Source of the DNA: Paenibacillus azoreducens
Lineage (GTDB): Bacteria; Bacillota; Bacilli; Paenibacillales; Paenibacillaceae
Assembly: GCF_021654775.1 (NCBI RefSeq)
Contig: NZ_AP025343.1
Span: 3,129,501-3,193,500 of the forward strand
Reading direction: 5' to 3'
DNA: 64,000 nucleotides
Position 1 is the first letter of the stretch. Every line of letters starts with the position of its first letter. The position numbers and the translations under genes were made by a program. The notes under the pieces were generated by a model. The model searched no databases. It saw only the letters and a program-made list of their open reading frames with translations, and had not been told where the DNA came from. Shown here piece by piece: positions 27,596-37,328 of this stretch.

Positions 27596-28891
27596 GTGGC
27601 AAAATTTGAATATCGATTCCCTGAACTGGGCGAAGGTTTGCATGAAGGCGAAATTATTAAAATGCACATCAAACCGGGCGATAAAGTAACAGACGACGAC
27701 ATTATCATGGAAGTGCAAAACGATAAAGCGGTGGTGGAAGTTCCTTGTCCGGTTAACGGTACGGTACAGGAAGTTCTTACCAAGGACGGACAGGTATGCC
27801 GCGTAGGCGAAATCGTCGCTATTATCGATGCAGAAGGGGAACTTCCGGAACAGGATACTCCTGCTCAAGAAGCTGACGCTGCCCAAGGCGGAGCAGATAC
27901 AACTTCTTCCCCGGCAGAAAGCAGCCCTGAAGCTGCCAAAGAAGGTGCCCCTGCACCTGCTGCTCCTAACAAAGAAGTACTGGCTACGCCAAGCGTACGC
28001 AAATTTGCGCGTGAGCAAGGCGTCGACATTGCGCAAGTAACCGGAACCGGCGCGAACGGTAAAGTTACCAAAGAAGACGTTGAAGCATTCAAAAACGGCG
28101 GCCAAGCCGCGGCACCTGCTGCACAAAGCGAAGCCAAAGCAGCTCCTGCGGCAGCTGCGGTATCTTCGGCAACTGCGGTGGATCCTCGTGCAGAAGAAGA
28201 ACGCGTACCGTTCAAAGGCATCCGTAAAGCGATCTCCAACGCTATGGTTAAGTCTGCTTACACTGCACCGCATGTTACGATCATGGACGAAGTGGACGTT
28301 ACCGAGCTGGTGGCATTCCGTACTCGCATGAAACCGATCGCCGAGAAAAAAGGCACCAAGGTTACTTACTTGCCATTCATCGTGAAAGCTCTGGTTGCGG
28401 CTTGCCGCGAATTCCCGGCTCTGAACGCGATGATCGACGAAGAAAACAACGAGATCGTCTACAAGAAATACTATAATATCGGTATCGCTACGGATACAGA
28501 TAACGGCCTCATCGTTCCTGTTATCAAAGATGCCGACCGTAAGAGCATCTGGATGATCGCGGACAGCATCCGTGATTTGGCGGCGCGCGGCCGTGAAGGC
28601 AAATTGGGTCCTAACGAAATGAAGGGCAGCACAATTTCCATCACAAACATCGGTTCCGCCGGCGGTATGTTCTTTACTCCGATCATCAACTTCCCAGAAG
28701 TTGCAATCCTGGGTACCGGACGTATTTCCGAAAAACCGGTTGTTAAGAACGGGGAAATTGTTGCCGCTCCGGTAATGGCATTGTCCCTCAGCTTTGACCA
28801 TCGCCTGATCGATGGCGCAACAGCACAAAACTTTATGAATTACATTAAATCACTGCTCAGCAATCCTGAGCTGCTGGTTATGGAGGTGTAA
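27596..28891 (+). CDS. pdhC: Dihydrolipoamide acetyltransferase, E2 of pyruvate dehydrogenase
   Basis: A 431-residue E2 core protein. It has one lipoyl domain (residues 1-78, lipoyl Lys in [11 protein letters not shown]), an Ala/Pro/Glu linker, an E3/E1-binding domain ([15 protein letters not shown]...GKVTKEDV), a second Ala-rich linker, then the catalytic acetyltransferase domain with [10 protein letters not shown] near the end. A single lipoyl domain is normal for Gram-positive E2. It starts at GTG 27596 with TAGGAGG upstream. Confidence 0.95.
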   Translation: MAKFEYRFPELGEGLHEGEIIKMHIKPGDKVTDDDIIMEVQNDKAVVEVPCPVNGTVQEVLTKDGQVCRVGEIVAIIDAEGELPEQDTPAQEADAAQGGADTTSSPAESSPEAAKEGAPAPAAPNKEVLATPSVRKFAREQGVDIAQVTGTGANGKVTKEDVEAFKNGGQAAAPAAQSEAKAAPAAAAVSSATAVDPRAEEERVPFKGIRKAISNAMVKSAYTAPHVTIMDEVDVTELVAFRTRMKPIAEKKGTKVTYLPFIVKALVAACREFPALNAMIDEENNEIVYKKYYNIGIATDTDNGLIVPVIKDADRKSIWMIADSIRDLAARGREGKLGPNEMKGSTISITNIGSAGGMFFTPIINFPEVAILGTGRISEKPVVKNGEIVAAPVMALSLSFDHRLIDGATAQNFMNYIKSLLSNPELLVMEV

Positions 28892-28894
28892 GAT

Positions 28895-30316
28895 ATGGTA
28901 GTAGGCGACGCTTCTCTCGATATCGATACATTAGTAATTGGTGCTGGTCCTGGTGGTTATGTTGCAGCCATCCGCGCTGCACAACTGGGTCAAAAAGTTC
29001 TGATCGTTGATAAGTCCGAAGTGGGCGGTGTATGTCTGAATCGCGGATGTATCCCTTCCAAAGCCTTGATCGCTGCGGCTCACCAATACGAGTCTGCAAA
29101 ACATGGCGAAGCATTTGGCGTAACCGCTGAAAATGTAAAAGTAGACTTCTCGAAAACCCAGGAATTCAAAAACGGCGTTGTTAAAAAGCTGACTGGCGGC
29201 GTTGCCGGTCTTTTGAAAGGCAACAAAGTTGAAGTATTCAACGGCGAGTGCATGTTCATCAGCGAAAATGAAGCACGTTGCTTCAATGAACATGAATCCC
29301 CGCGTTACCGTTTCAAACATTGCATCATTGCAACAGGTTCCCGTCCGATCGAACTGAAAGCATTCCCGTTTGGCGGACGCATCCTGTCTTCGACAGAAGC
29401 GCTCAGCCTGAACGAACTGCCTAAGAGCTTGATCGTTATCGGCGGCGGCTACATCGGTGCCGAGCTGGGTCAAATGTTCTCCAAATTCGGTACAAAAGTA
29501 ACCATTCTCGAAGGTATGGATACGATTCTGAACGGATTTGATCCGGACATGACCAAAATGGTCGTGAAGAGCATGAAGAAAACCGATGTCGAAATCATCA
29601 CTAACGCTAAGGCTGAAAGTGCTGAACAAACAGACAAAGACGTAACAGTTAAATATACAGTGAACGGCGAAGCCAAAGAAGTTACTGCAGATTACCTGCT
29701 GGTAACGGTTGGACGTCGTCCTAACACGGACGGCGACCTCGGTCTGGATCTGGTCGGCATCGAAATGACCGACCGCGGTTTGATCAAAGTCGACCATCAA
29801 GGCCGTACCAACAAACCTAATATCTTCGCAATCGGCGACGTCGTTGCGGGTCCTGCACTGGCTCACAAAGCTTCTTACGAAGGTAAAGTGGCTGCGGAAG
29901 CAATTTCCGGCCATCCATCCGTTGTGGATTACAAAGTGGTTCCGGCCGTTGCATTCGTTGATCCTGAGTGCGCAAGCGTAGGCTACTCGGAAAAAGAAGC
30001 TAAAGAAAAAGGCTACAAAGCTAAGGCAGCGAAGTTCCCATTTGTCGGTAACGGTCGTGCGTTGTCCCTGAACAACGCTGACGGTTTCGTCAAACTGGTT
30101 TATGACGAAGAAACTCAACTGGTTCTTGGCTGCCACATCGCGGGCCTTGAAGCTTCCAATCTGATTGCCGAGCTTGGTCTTGCGATCGAAATGGGCGCTA
30201 CCCTCGAGGATATCGCTTTGACGATCCATGCGCATCCAACACTCGGTGAAATCGTAATGGAAACAGCCGAACTGGCGCTTGGTAATCCAATCCACGTCAT
30301 TGCACCGAAAAAATAA
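28895..30316 (+). CDS. pdhD: Dihydrolipoamide dehydrogenase, E3
   Basis: A 473-residue FAD disulfide oxidoreductase that reoxidises the lipoyl groups of E2 with NAD. Features are the FAD loop VIGAGPGGYVAAIRAAQ, the redox pair CLNRGCIPSK, the NAD loop VIGGGYIGAELGQMFS, and the C-terminal HAHPTLGE with the catalytic His. The ATG sits 4 bp after pdhC with GGAGGTG as ribosome site. It is the last gene of the operon. Confidence 0.96.
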   Translation: MVVGDASLDIDTLVIGAGPGGYVAAIRAAQLGQKVLIVDKSEVGGVCLNRGCIPSKALIAAAHQYESAKHGEAFGVTAENVKVDFSKTQEFKNGVVKKLTGGVAGLLKGNKVEVFNGECMFISENEARCFNEHESPRYRFKHCIIATGSRPIELKAFPFGGRILSSTEALSLNELPKSLIVIGGGYIGAELGQMFSKFGTKVTILEGMDTILNGFDPDMTKMVVKSMKKTDVEIITNAKAESAEQTDKDVTVKYTVNGEAKEVTADYLLVTVGRRPNTDGDLGLDLVGIEMTDRGLIKVDHQGRTNKPNIFAIGDVVAGPALAHKASYEGKVAAEAISGHPSVVDYKVVPAVAFVDPECASVGYSEKEAKEKGYKAKAAKFPFVGNGRALSLNNADGFVKLVYDEETQLVLGCHIAGLEASNLIAELGLAIEMGATLEDIALTIHAHPTLGEIVMETAELALGNPIHVIAPKK

Positions 30317-30340
30317 GAGTTATAAATAGATACCATCCGA

Positions 30341-30402
30341 AGAGCTCTGCTTATGCAGGGCTCTCAGGCTGTCGACAGGACCGTTGTCGACAGCCTTTTT
30401 TT
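30341..30402 (+). terminator. Double hairpin terminator of the pdh operon
   Basis: A first stem AGAGCTCTGC / GCAGGGCTCT (30341-30364) is followed by a strong terminator GGCTGTCGACA / TGTCGACAGCC (30367-30395) with seven T. Confidence 0.9.
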
Positions 30403-30429
30403 AGGATGATAGAATTTATAAGTTTTTTT

Positions 30430-30925
30430 GGGTCCCCGCAAAGAATATGGAATAAAATAGAAGATTAGGAGGTCCACTCTGGAAATTGATGTAAAAGTAA
30501 TCCATTTCATAATGCCAACCGGTGGTTGATCCAATAGGTTCAAGCATTCGATATACATCCATTGTGAAATGGATTGGATATAGATCGATAAGTATTAGAT
30601 GATTCGATATCCAGGTTTAAATACTCGATATCAATCCATGATGAAATGGATGCAAAAGTGCATCTATTTACGACACAATGGCTTGTTTTAGATAAAAAGC
30701 TTGCGAAAGTGCAGGCTTTGTCCTTTTTCTGAGTGCAATTAGGTCATTCATGGACAAAAGGATGCACTTACGCAACAATTCTGCCTTCCACATCACAAAA
30801 CGCCTATAAAGGATGCACAATCGCAACAATTGCATTTCGGCTTCAAAAATTCGAAGATAGCGAGTTTTTCTGACGCGCTATTTTTTAGGTATAAACAAGC
30901 TCCCCCTTACACTTTGTGGGGTTAT
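30430..30925. repeat. Gene-free interval bounded by family B ends
   Basis: CCCCGCAAAG at 30434-30443 and CTTTGTGGGG at 30912-30921 are the inverted ends of family B. The interior of about 470 bp holds other short repeats: TCCATT...GAAATGGAT segments (about 30485-30650) and two related units GGATGCACTTACGCAACAATT-like and GGATGCACAATCGCAACAATT-like (about 30760-30830). No gene is supported here. The rest up to thyA (30926-31159) shows only an AT-rich leader. Confidence 0.5.
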
Positions 30926-31159
30926 TTTGCGCGCTGCGGAGACCAGTCATAAGTGTTTTTTGTCTTGCGGGAAAATTTTTGTGATCAAAAAAGAAGATAA
31001 AAAAATTCTCACACGCCTTCAGGAATGGTACACTAATAAAAGCATAATTTAAGATCTAATAAGAGGGCTGAATTTCCTAATCAGATGTTAGCAACTCGCA
31101 TGATTACAAATACTAATTTTGATTTTCTTTTCTGAAAGCATTGAAAGGGTGGACAAGAC

Positions 31160-31954
31160 ATGCGGAATTACCTGGATTTACTTAAAGATATTATGGAGCA
31201 TGGAACGCCAAAAGAAGACCGGACGGGAACCGGGACGATTTCTGTATTCGGAAGACAGCTGAGATTCGATCTTTCCAAAGGGTTTCCGCTTGTAACGACA
31301 AAGCGGGTTCATATCAAGTCCGTTGTTCATGAGCTGCTCTGGTTTCTTAGCGGCGATACAAATATTGGATATTTAAAGGAAAACGGCGTAACCATTTGGG
31401 ATGAATGGGCGGATGAAAACGGGGATTTGGGGCCGGTGTACGGCTCGCAATGGCGTCATTGGGAGGCTGCAGACGGCACGCATATCGACCAGATTGCGAA
31501 TGTGATTGAATCGATCAAAAACAACCCGGATTCACGCAGACATATCGTCAGTGCATGGAATGTGGCCGAAATCGATCAAATGAAACTTCCGCCTTGCCAT
31601 TTTGTGTTTCAGTTCTACGTAGCGGGCGGCAAGCTGTCCTGCATGCTGACGATGAGATCCGTAGATACGTTCTTGGGCCTTCCATTTAATATCGCCAGCT
31701 ATGCTTTGCTGACGCATATGGTCGCCCAGCAGTGCGGGCTTGAACCTGGCGAATTCATTTGGTCAGGCGGAGATGTGCATATTTATTCAAATCATCTGGA
31801 ACAGGTTCGAACCCAGCTTGAGCGGGAGCCGTATGAACTGCCTGAGCTTGTGATCAAACGCAAACCTGATTCCATTTTCGATTATAAATTTGAAGACTTT
31901 GAATTTGTCAATTATAAGCATCATCCGGGCATTAAAGCGCCAGTTGCCGTGTAA
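31160..31954 (+). CDS. thyA: Thymidylate synthase
   Basis: A 264-residue folate-dependent thymidylate synthase converting dUMP to dTMP. Features are DRTGTGT near the start, the Arg-rich [11 protein letters not shown] phosphate-binding segment, the catalytic Cys in [27 protein letters not shown] and the dUMP-binding HIYSNHLEQ. Length and motifs match the ThyA (not ThyX) family. The ribosome site AAAGGGTGG precedes the ATG. It is followed by dfrA after 70 bp, the gap being mostly a family A repeat end. Confidence 0.96.
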   Translation: MRNYLDLLKDIMEHGTPKEDRTGTGTISVFGRQLRFDLSKGFPLVTTKRVHIKSVVHELLWFLSGDTNIGYLKENGVTIWDEWADENGDLGPVYGSQWRHWEAADGTHIDQIANVIESIKNNPDSRRHIVSAWNVAEIDQMKLPPCHFVFQFYVAGGKLSCMLTMRSVDTFLGLPFNIASYALLTHMVAQQCGLEPGEFIWSGGDVHIYSNHLEQVRTQLEREPYELPELVIKRKPDSIFDYKFEDFEFVNYKHHPGIKAPVAV

Positions 31955-31960
31955 TGCTGT

Positions 31961-32004
31961 AAGAGGTTGTTCAAAAAGTCCGCTTTTGATAAGAAAACCA
32001 ATCG
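31961..32004. repeat. Family A repeat, left end only
   Basis: AGAGGTTGTTCAAAAAG, then TCCGCTTTTGATAAGAAAAC and CAATCG, match the left end of the long copy at 24157-24203. The rest of the element is missing. The dfrA ribosome site follows immediately, so the repeat forms most of the thyA-dfrA spacer. Confidence 0.75.
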
Positions 32005-32024
32005 TTTAAAGGAGCTGGAATGAC

Positions 32025-32510
32025 GTGAGCATGACGTTTATTTGGGCAATGGACAGAAACAGGGTCATTGGACGCAACAATGCGCTCCCTTGGCGATTAC
32101 CGCGGGACATGGCTTTCTTTAAAGAACAAACGATGGGGAAAAAAATGCTCATGGGCCGGAAAACCTGGGAGTCTTTTGGCGCTAAGCCGCTCCCTGGCCG
32201 TACCAGCATTGTAATGACGCGCGATCCGGGTTATACGGCTGCGGGCGCTCAGGTGATTCATACCCTCGAAGAAGCGCTGGAGCATGCAAAGGAAGGGGAA
32301 CTTATGGTCATTGGCGGCTCGGAAATTTACCGGATGCTGCTTCCGTATGTGGACCGCCTTCTAATCACAAAAATCGAAGAGTCATTTGAGGGGGATACGT
32401 ATTTCCCGGAGATAGACGAATCGGAGTGGGAATGTATACAGGAAGTACAAGGAATCCGTGACGAAAAAAATCCATATGATTACCGTTTTTGCACATATAT
32501 CCGCCGATAG
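32025..32510 (+). CDS. dfrA: Dihydrofolate reductase
   Basis: A 161-residue reductase that regenerates tetrahydrofolate consumed by ThyA. Motifs are VIGRNNALPWRLPRDMAFFK with the active-site Asp, MGRKTWESFG, and the NADPH loop VIGGSEIYRMLLP. It starts at GTG 32025, 10 bases after AAAGGAG; the ATG at 32031 is farther from the ribosome site. The thyA-dfrA pairing is standard in this group. Confidence 0.95.
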   Translation: MSMTFIWAMDRNRVIGRNNALPWRLPRDMAFFKEQTMGKKMLMGRKTWESFGAKPLPGRTSIVMTRDPGYTAAGAQVIHTLEEALEHAKEGELMVIGGSEIYRMLLPYVDRLLITKIEESFEGDTYFPEIDESEWECIQEVQGIRDEKNPYDYRFCTYIRR

Positions 32511-32695
32511 ACTTCGTGATTTGTTTCCATCCGGATGTAGTCAGCATGTTGAATTGTGCAAATAATTATTCGGATAATCCATTTAATATTCAAAGAATGA
32601 GATGATACTATAATTGAAATATGATCGTATCGTTATTCGCCAATATAAAGATGGATGCGAAAATCAACAGGAAAAGAACGGATGGGGGAACAATC

Positions 32696-34183
32696 ATGTC
32701 TACACCAACAGGATTTATGGAATACAGCCGTCAGCTGCCGGCTGACCGCGAACCGGCTGAACGTATAAAAGATTGGGAAGAGTTCCACAAGCATTTGTCC
32801 GAAGAGGAGCTGCGCACGCAGGGAGCCCGCTGCATGGATTGCGGCACGCCATACTGCCATACGGGGATTGACATGGCCGGAGGTACCTCCGGTTGTCCAG
32901 TGAATAACCTCATTCCGGAATGGAATAACCTCATTTACCGCGGGTTATGGCAAGAAGCGCTTGAGCGTCTTCACAAAACCAACAATTTCCCCGAGTTTAC
33001 GGGCCGGATTTGTCCGGCTCCTTGCGAAGGTTCCTGTACCGTAGGCCTGATCGGTCAGCCTGTTACCATCAAAACGATTGAGCAAGCGATTATCGATAAA
33101 GGTTTTGAGGAAGGATGGGTAGTACCGAATCCTCCGGCGAAACGAACGGGCAAACGCGTGGCCGTGGTCGGATCGGGACCGGCGGGCCTTGCGGCAGCAG
33201 CCCAGCTTAATAAAGCAGGACACAGCGTTACCGTGTACGAGCGTTCGGACCGGATCGGAGGGCTGCTCATGTATGGCATTCCGACCATGAAGCTGGATAA
33301 AGCGGTAGTTCAGCGGCGCGTGGATTTGCTTGCAGCCGAAGGCATCCGCTTTGTCACCAACACCGAAATCGGCAAGGATGTTTCCTCGCAGCAGCTGGTT
33401 GATGATTATGATGCGGTCGTGCTTTGCGGAGGCGCAACAAAGCCGCGTGCTTTTAATATCGAGGGCAGCGACTTGAAAGGCGTTCATTATGCAATGACCT
33501 ATTTAAACGGAACGATCAAAAGTTACCTCGATTCCGGATTGTCGGACGGAAATTATATTTCGGCGGAAGATAAGGATGTCATTGTCATCGGCGGCGGCGA
33601 CACCGGTTCCGACTGCGTAGCGACTGCTCTCCGTCATGGCGCAAGAAGCGTTACCCAATTCGGTACGCATGAGAAGGCTCCGCTGGAACGTGATCCGATG
33701 AACAATCCGTGGCCGCAGTTTCCGAATGTTTATACGCTTGATTATGCCCAGGAGGAAGCCAAAGCGCTGTGTGGCCAAGATCCGCGTGAGTTTTCCATCA
33801 TGACGACGAAATTCGTCGGCGACGAAGAGGGCAATTTGCAGGAACTTCATACCGTGCAGATCAAACGGAGTGTCGATGAAAGCGGGCGTAAAACTTACGA
33901 GCCGATTCCGGGGACGGAAAAAGTATTTAAAGCACAGATGGCGCTGATTGCCATCGGCTTTGACGGACCGGAGCAAACGATCGTCAATCAGCTTGGGCTG
34001 GAATCGGACCGCCGTTCAAACGTAAAGGCGGCATACGGCAAATACCAAACGAACGTGGATAAAGTGTTTGCCGCCGGCGATATGCGCCGGGGTCAAAGCC
34101 TGGTTGTCTGGGCGATCCATGAAGGCCGTCAGGCGGCCCGCGAAATCGATCGATATTTGATGGGTTCCACAGTCCTCGTTTAA
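32696..34183 (+). CDS. gltD: Glutamate synthase small subunit
   Basis: A 495-residue NADPH-dependent oxidoreductase subunit that feeds electrons to the large GOGAT subunit for making glutamate from glutamine and 2-oxoglutarate. The N-terminal iron-sulfur Cys motifs are RCMDCGTPYCHTG...GCPVNN and CPAPCEGSC. The FAD loop is VAVVGSGPAGLAAAAQ and the NADPH loop VIVIGGGDTGSDC. ATG 32696 follows GGATGGGGGA; the frame extends to 32621 without a ribosome site. The large-subunit gene is not in the window. Confidence 0.93.
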   Translation: MSTPTGFMEYSRQLPADREPAERIKDWEEFHKHLSEEELRTQGARCMDCGTPYCHTGIDMAGGTSGCPVNNLIPEWNNLIYRGLWQEALERLHKTNNFPEFTGRICPAPCEGSCTVGLIGQPVTIKTIEQAIIDKGFEEGWVVPNPPAKRTGKRVAVVGSGPAGLAAAAQLNKAGHSVTVYERSDRIGGLLMYGIPTMKLDKAVVQRRVDLLAAEGIRFVTNTEIGKDVSSQQLVDDYDAVVLCGGATKPRAFNIEGSDLKGVHYAMTYLNGTIKSYLDSGLSDGNYISAEDKDVIVIGGGDTGSDCVATALRHGARSVTQFGTHEKAPLERDPMNNPWPQFPNVYTLDYAQEEAKALCGQDPREFSIMTTKFVGDEEGNLQELHTVQIKRSVDESGRKTYEPIPGTEKVFKAQMALIAIGFDGPEQTIVNQLGLESDRRSNVKAAYGKYQTNVDKVFAAGDMRRGQSLVVWAIHEGRQAAREIDRYLMGSTVLV

Positions 34184-34218
34184 TCTCTGCTTCATGAAAT
34201 ATAATAATAACGCTACAA

Positions 34219-34247
34219 GGCTTCCCGATCTTAGGGAAGTCTTTTTT
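34219..34247 (+). terminator. Rho-independent terminator after gltD
   Basis: GGCTTCCC / GGGAAGTC with a 7-base loop, followed by TTTTTT, 36 bp after the gltD stop. Confidence 0.8.
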
Positions 34248-34263
34248 AGCATAAGAATTTATA

Positions 34264-34452
34264 AAGTTTCGGGGTCTCCGCAAAGTAATCGGAAAAAGCT
34301 TCAAAAGTTACACGTCACTCAGTACTTTTGCTTCGCAAAAGCGCCCTTCAGGCGTCGGACTTCTTTCCGATACTCTCAGTACCTTTGCTTCGCAAAAGCG
34401 CCCCTCTGTGAGAGGCGTCGGACTTCTTTCCGATACTCTTTGTGGGTTATTT
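34264..34452. repeat. Family B palindromic repeat, long form with internal duplication
   Basis: It opens with TTTCGGGGTCTCCGCAAAG and AATCGGAA and closes with TTTCCGATACTCTTTGTGGG. Inside, a module CAGTACTTTTGCTTCGCAAAAGCG...GTCGGACTTCTTTCCGATACTC occurs twice in tandem (about 34319-34377 and 34376-34440). Inner TTGCTTCGCAA forms its own hairpin. The element touches the end of the minus-strand gene at 34455. Confidence 0.75.
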
Positions 34453-34454
34453 TG

Positions 34455-35249
34455 CTACCACTCTTCAATCATCCGGAATGTTACGAAAATTTGGTCCGGC
34501 CCATCGATGGCACTAACAACAAGGGTTAAAGGTTGTTCCTCGGGCAGATCGGCCAGCCTGTTGTCGTCAAAGAGAATGACGGCATTGAAAAACGCTTCCG
34601 ATGCCCCGAATGTTTGTCCTTCATAGACGACCCGGCCTCCGGTAACGGTTGTACAGGTGAAATTGACCTGCAATGCCGTACTGTCCGTAGGAATATTGGT
34701 TGTTGGAGTCGGAAAAGATTGAAAAGTCCCATTTACCGTCCCCCCTTGAACAAGTTTGTAGCGTATGGGCAATGATGATACGATTTCAACGCCTTGGGCA
34801 AACAGCGCTGCCCCAAACTGGGTAGGCAGTGCAAAGTTAGAAGTTCTTCTATAGCTGAGTACGGCTTGCTCTGAGGCTGTCACAAGAATATTATTCCTGA
34901 ACTCGGACGTAATGCGTTTATAATTCATCGGCACAACGGGGAGTTTCGTATAAGCATGGTTCGAATCAATGGCGAATGCTTGCACTGTGACCTGATTCAT
35001 GGAGGCATATACGATGAATTGAGCGAAATCAAAAAAAGCGGGATAGTTCCGGACCGCAGTTCCTCTGGCAGGCAGGGTCAACGTTTCCTGGGCAAATATC
35101 GATTGACTCCCATTGCTTACGCTGAAGCCTTCAAGATATACGTTTGCGGAAAAACCGCTATTATTGACCAGGATGATAGCGTATTGCGCGAATGGACGTC
35201 CTCCCGCTTTCGTGACGTTGGAGATCACCTCTGTCGTTAACACCGGCAT
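34455..35249 (-). CDS. Unknown beta-rich protein of the surface-glycan island
   Basis: A 264-residue protein rich in Val, Thr, Asn, Ser and Phe, with no signal peptide, Cys cluster or catalytic motif that I recognise. The N-terminus MPVLTTEVISNVTKAG leads into alternating strand-like segments such as YAIILVNNSGFSANVYLEGF, which resemble the immunoglobulin-like folds of surface or spore-coat proteins. AGGAG lies 9 bases before the ATG. Its upstream region shares a 25-bp motif with that of the repeat protein at 44864, and it is divergent from the glycosylation genes, so a surface role is inferred. Confidence 0.6.
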   Translation of the reverse strand: MPVLTTEVISNVTKAGGRPFAQYAIILVNNSGFSANVYLEGFSVSNGSQSIFAQETLTLPARGTAVRNYPAFFDFAQFIVYASMNQVTVQAFAIDSNHAYTKLPVVPMNYKRITSEFRNNILVTASEQAVLSYRRTSNFALPTQFGAALFAQGVEIVSSLPIRYKLVQGGTVNGTFQSFPTPTTNIPTDSTALQVNFTCTTVTGGRVVYEGQTFGASEAFFNAVILFDDNRLADLPEEQPLTLVVSAIDGPDQIFVTFRMIEEW

Positions 35250-35353
35250 GTTTTATCGCTCCTTATCTGCAAAAAAATACACTATTTCGATAATCAATAT
35301 ATGAATGGCTCTCACTAGATTTGAGGGCTGAAGCAATAATAGGGCGGTCTATT

Positions 35354-35378
35354 TTTCAAATCACTTTTAGCACGTTCG
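35354..35378. promoter_or_regulatory. Shared 25-bp motif, copy 1
   Basis: TTTCAAATCA-N2-TTTAGC-N3-TTCG lies between the divergent genes 35249 (minus) and 35424 (plus). The same arrangement occurs at 46559-46583 upstream of the other surface-protein gene. It could be a promoter part or an operator for either direction. Confidence 0.45.
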
Positions 35379-35423
35379 CAGCATATGATAAATCACGGAA
35401 ATTCCGGAGTAGGGAGTGAACCT

Positions 35424-36584
35424 ATGAAATATGTGGTCTGGGCTAACCTTCCCTGGAAAGAGTTTGCTTTCAAAAAAATGGTCAGCCAGCTGCCGAATCG
35501 CGATGAGTTGATTTTTGTAGGAAAAGACTCGGAGCATGAGAGAGAGGAACAGGGAATTCGGTTTGTGAAGGCGGATTTGCGCGGAATGGAGTCTCCTTGT
35601 GAATATGTCGCCATTGTATGCTCCCCATATTGGATCTGTCAGGCGCTTGGCGGCGGCTATCGCAAGATCGCGTTTATTATGGAACCCTGTCCTTCCGGAG
35701 AGGATTGCCGCATATGGAACAAATACAGCGGCTTGTTGGCGGAGGCTGCGGATCTGGTTATCGCCGTATCCGAGAAAACTTATTTGGAGCAATGCCTAAA
35801 GCGGAGGAATGTGCTCTGGTGGGATGAAGGCCAGATAGAGACGCAAGGGAATCGCGAACTACTGCGCTCGTTTTTGGAGTATATGGATCAAGGGAAGCCG
35901 CTTGAAGATTTGATGAGAATGCAATGGGAGCAGCAAATGCAGGCATACACCCGGATACGCAGCGAGATAGGGCCGCACGAGACGGTCAGCTATTTGCTGG
36001 CATCGTATTTGTATTTCCTGGGCAGGGCTGAAGCGGCTGAAGCCTTAAGAGAGTCATTCGAGCTGGCGCTGCTCAAAGAACACCCTGGTACTTTGCATTC
36101 GCACTACCGTTTTTTTTCTGCAATAGAAACCCGGCAGGGTGATCTTGAACAAGCACTTCATACGTACGCGATCACGGCGGTGCTTCCACGCGAGAAAGAA
36201 ACGCTGATGCGGATGGAGAAGTGGGCGGTTCAGGAACGCGTGAAGCTGTTGGAAGCCGAGCTTTACCGGGAAAATGAAGATTTTCGGAGTGCGGAGGAAG
36301 CTGCAAGCGAGGACGGCTCGGAGGAAGCGGAGCAATTCCTGTTTGATTTGTACCTCGAGCAATGGATGTGGACAAAAGCGGCAAAGATCATGGATCGCCA
36401 TCGGGTTCATCTCGCTGCCGGGATATCCGGCGAACCGATACAAGCAACCCTGTTATGGATTCATGGCCGGAAACATGAGGCGATATCCAAGCTTTTGCGG
36501 GCATCGTTACTCGACTGGAACGCGCTAATAACCTTCTCTGAAACGGATCTGCTCGAGCAGGCTTCCAGGCGGTTGGGAGGATGA
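35424..36584 (+). CDS. Protein with TPR-like helices, glycosylation-associated
   Basis: A 386-residue protein. The first 150 residues alternate strands and helices (KYVVWANLPW, YVAIVCSPYWIC, IAFIMEPCP, ADLVIAVSEKTYLEQ) and resemble a glycosyltransferase GT-B half. The rest is helical with TPR-like pairs (SYLLASYLYFLGRAEAAEALRESFELAL, QGDLEQALHTYAI). No DxD motif is seen. The ATG at 35424 follows AGGGAGTG. It starts a three- or four-gene plus-strand operon with two glycosyltransferases. Confidence 0.6.
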   Translation: MKYVVWANLPWKEFAFKKMVSQLPNRDELIFVGKDSEHEREEQGIRFVKADLRGMESPCEYVAIVCSPYWICQALGGGYRKIAFIMEPCPSGEDCRIWNKYSGLLAEAADLVIAVSEKTYLEQCLKRRNVLWWDEGQIETQGNRELLRSFLEYMDQGKPLEDLMRMQWEQQMQAYTRIRSEIGPHETVSYLLASYLYFLGRAEAAEALRESFELALLKEHPGTLHSHYRFFSAIETRQGDLEQALHTYAITAVLPREKETLMRMEKWAVQERVKLLEAELYRENEDFRSAEEAASEDGSEEAEQFLFDLYLEQWMWTKAAKIMDRHRVHLAAGISGEPIQATLLWIHGRKHEAISKLLRASLLDWNALITFSETDLLEQASRRLGG

Positions 36585-36587
36585 GAC

Positions 36588-37328
36588 ATGGATCTGAATG
36601 GCATTAGGATTCGCAAAAAAAAGGATAATCGACTTACCGCAGTCATGCAGGTACGCAATGAAGAGGAAGGGATGCTGGAGCAGGTATTGGAAGATCTGAG
36701 CGGGTTCGTGGATGATATCGTCATCGTGGACGATGCAAGCACGGATGGTACCGTCAAGCTGTGCCGGCGGTTTTCCAAAGTAGGCCATTTGCTCATATTG
36801 CCTCATACGCATTTTGACAGGGAATGGCTGCTTCGCAAGCAGCTGTGGGAGCTTGTTTGTTCAACCGATCCCGATTGGATTCTTTCTGTCGACGCGGATG
36901 AAATTTACGAAGATAAGGCCAAATCGCTGATGAGGGACTTGATGAACCAGGACCAGTTCGACTGGGTCGGTTTCCGTCTTTTCGATTTTTGGGGCGGCAC
37001 AACCCATTACCGCGAAGACGAGCATTGGCAAATTCATCGCAGGCATACGCGAACGCTTGTCCGGTATATTCCGGGCTATTATTATTTTTATCCGCAAATG
37101 GACCATCATGTTCCCAGGCTGCCCTTAAGTTATGCCGCGCTTCCCGGTTTTCTGGCCGAGCTCCGCGTCAAGCATTACGGTTGGGCGGTTAGCCGCGAGA
37201 AGCTGATCGAAAAGTATGAACGTTACATGCGGCGGGATCCGGAAGGAATATGGGGGAATCTGCAGCAGTACCGATCGATTCTCGATAAGAATCCGACACT
37301 GGTCGAGTGGAGAGAGGAAGGATCATGA
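36588..37328 (+). CDS. Family 2 glycosyltransferase
   Basis: A 246-residue GT-A glycosyltransferase. The nucleotide-sugar strand is TAVMQVRNEEEGMLEQVL, followed by DDIVIVDDASTDGTVKLC, and the metal-binding motif is LSVDADEIYE. It lacks membrane helices and the TPR tail of its paralogues on the other strand. It begins 3 bp after the preceding gene and overlaps the next by ATGA. The donor and acceptor are unknown. Confidence 0.85.
   Translation: MDLNGIRIRKKKDNRLTAVMQVRNEEEGMLEQVLEDLSGFVDDIVIVDDASTDGTVKLCRRFSKVGHLLILPHTHFDREWLLRKQLWELVCSTDPDWILSVDADEIYEDKAKSLMRDLMNQDQFDWVGFRLFDFWGGTTHYREDEHWQIHRRHTRTLVRYIPGYYYFYPQMDHHVPRLPLSYAALPGFLAELRVKHYGWAVSREKLIEKYERYMRRDPEGIWGNLQQYRSILDKNPTLVEWREEGS

Noticed and set aside
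27560..30295. Long minus-strand frames (over 420 codons) opposite pdhC and pdhD
   Set aside because: They are antisense shadows caused by the biased codon use of highly expressed genes; they are Phe/Cys/His-rich and lack domains or ribosome sites.
34194..34529. A 111-codon plus-strand frame after gltD
   Set aside because: It is composed of the gltD terminator and family B repeat, with internally repeated residues and no ribosome site.
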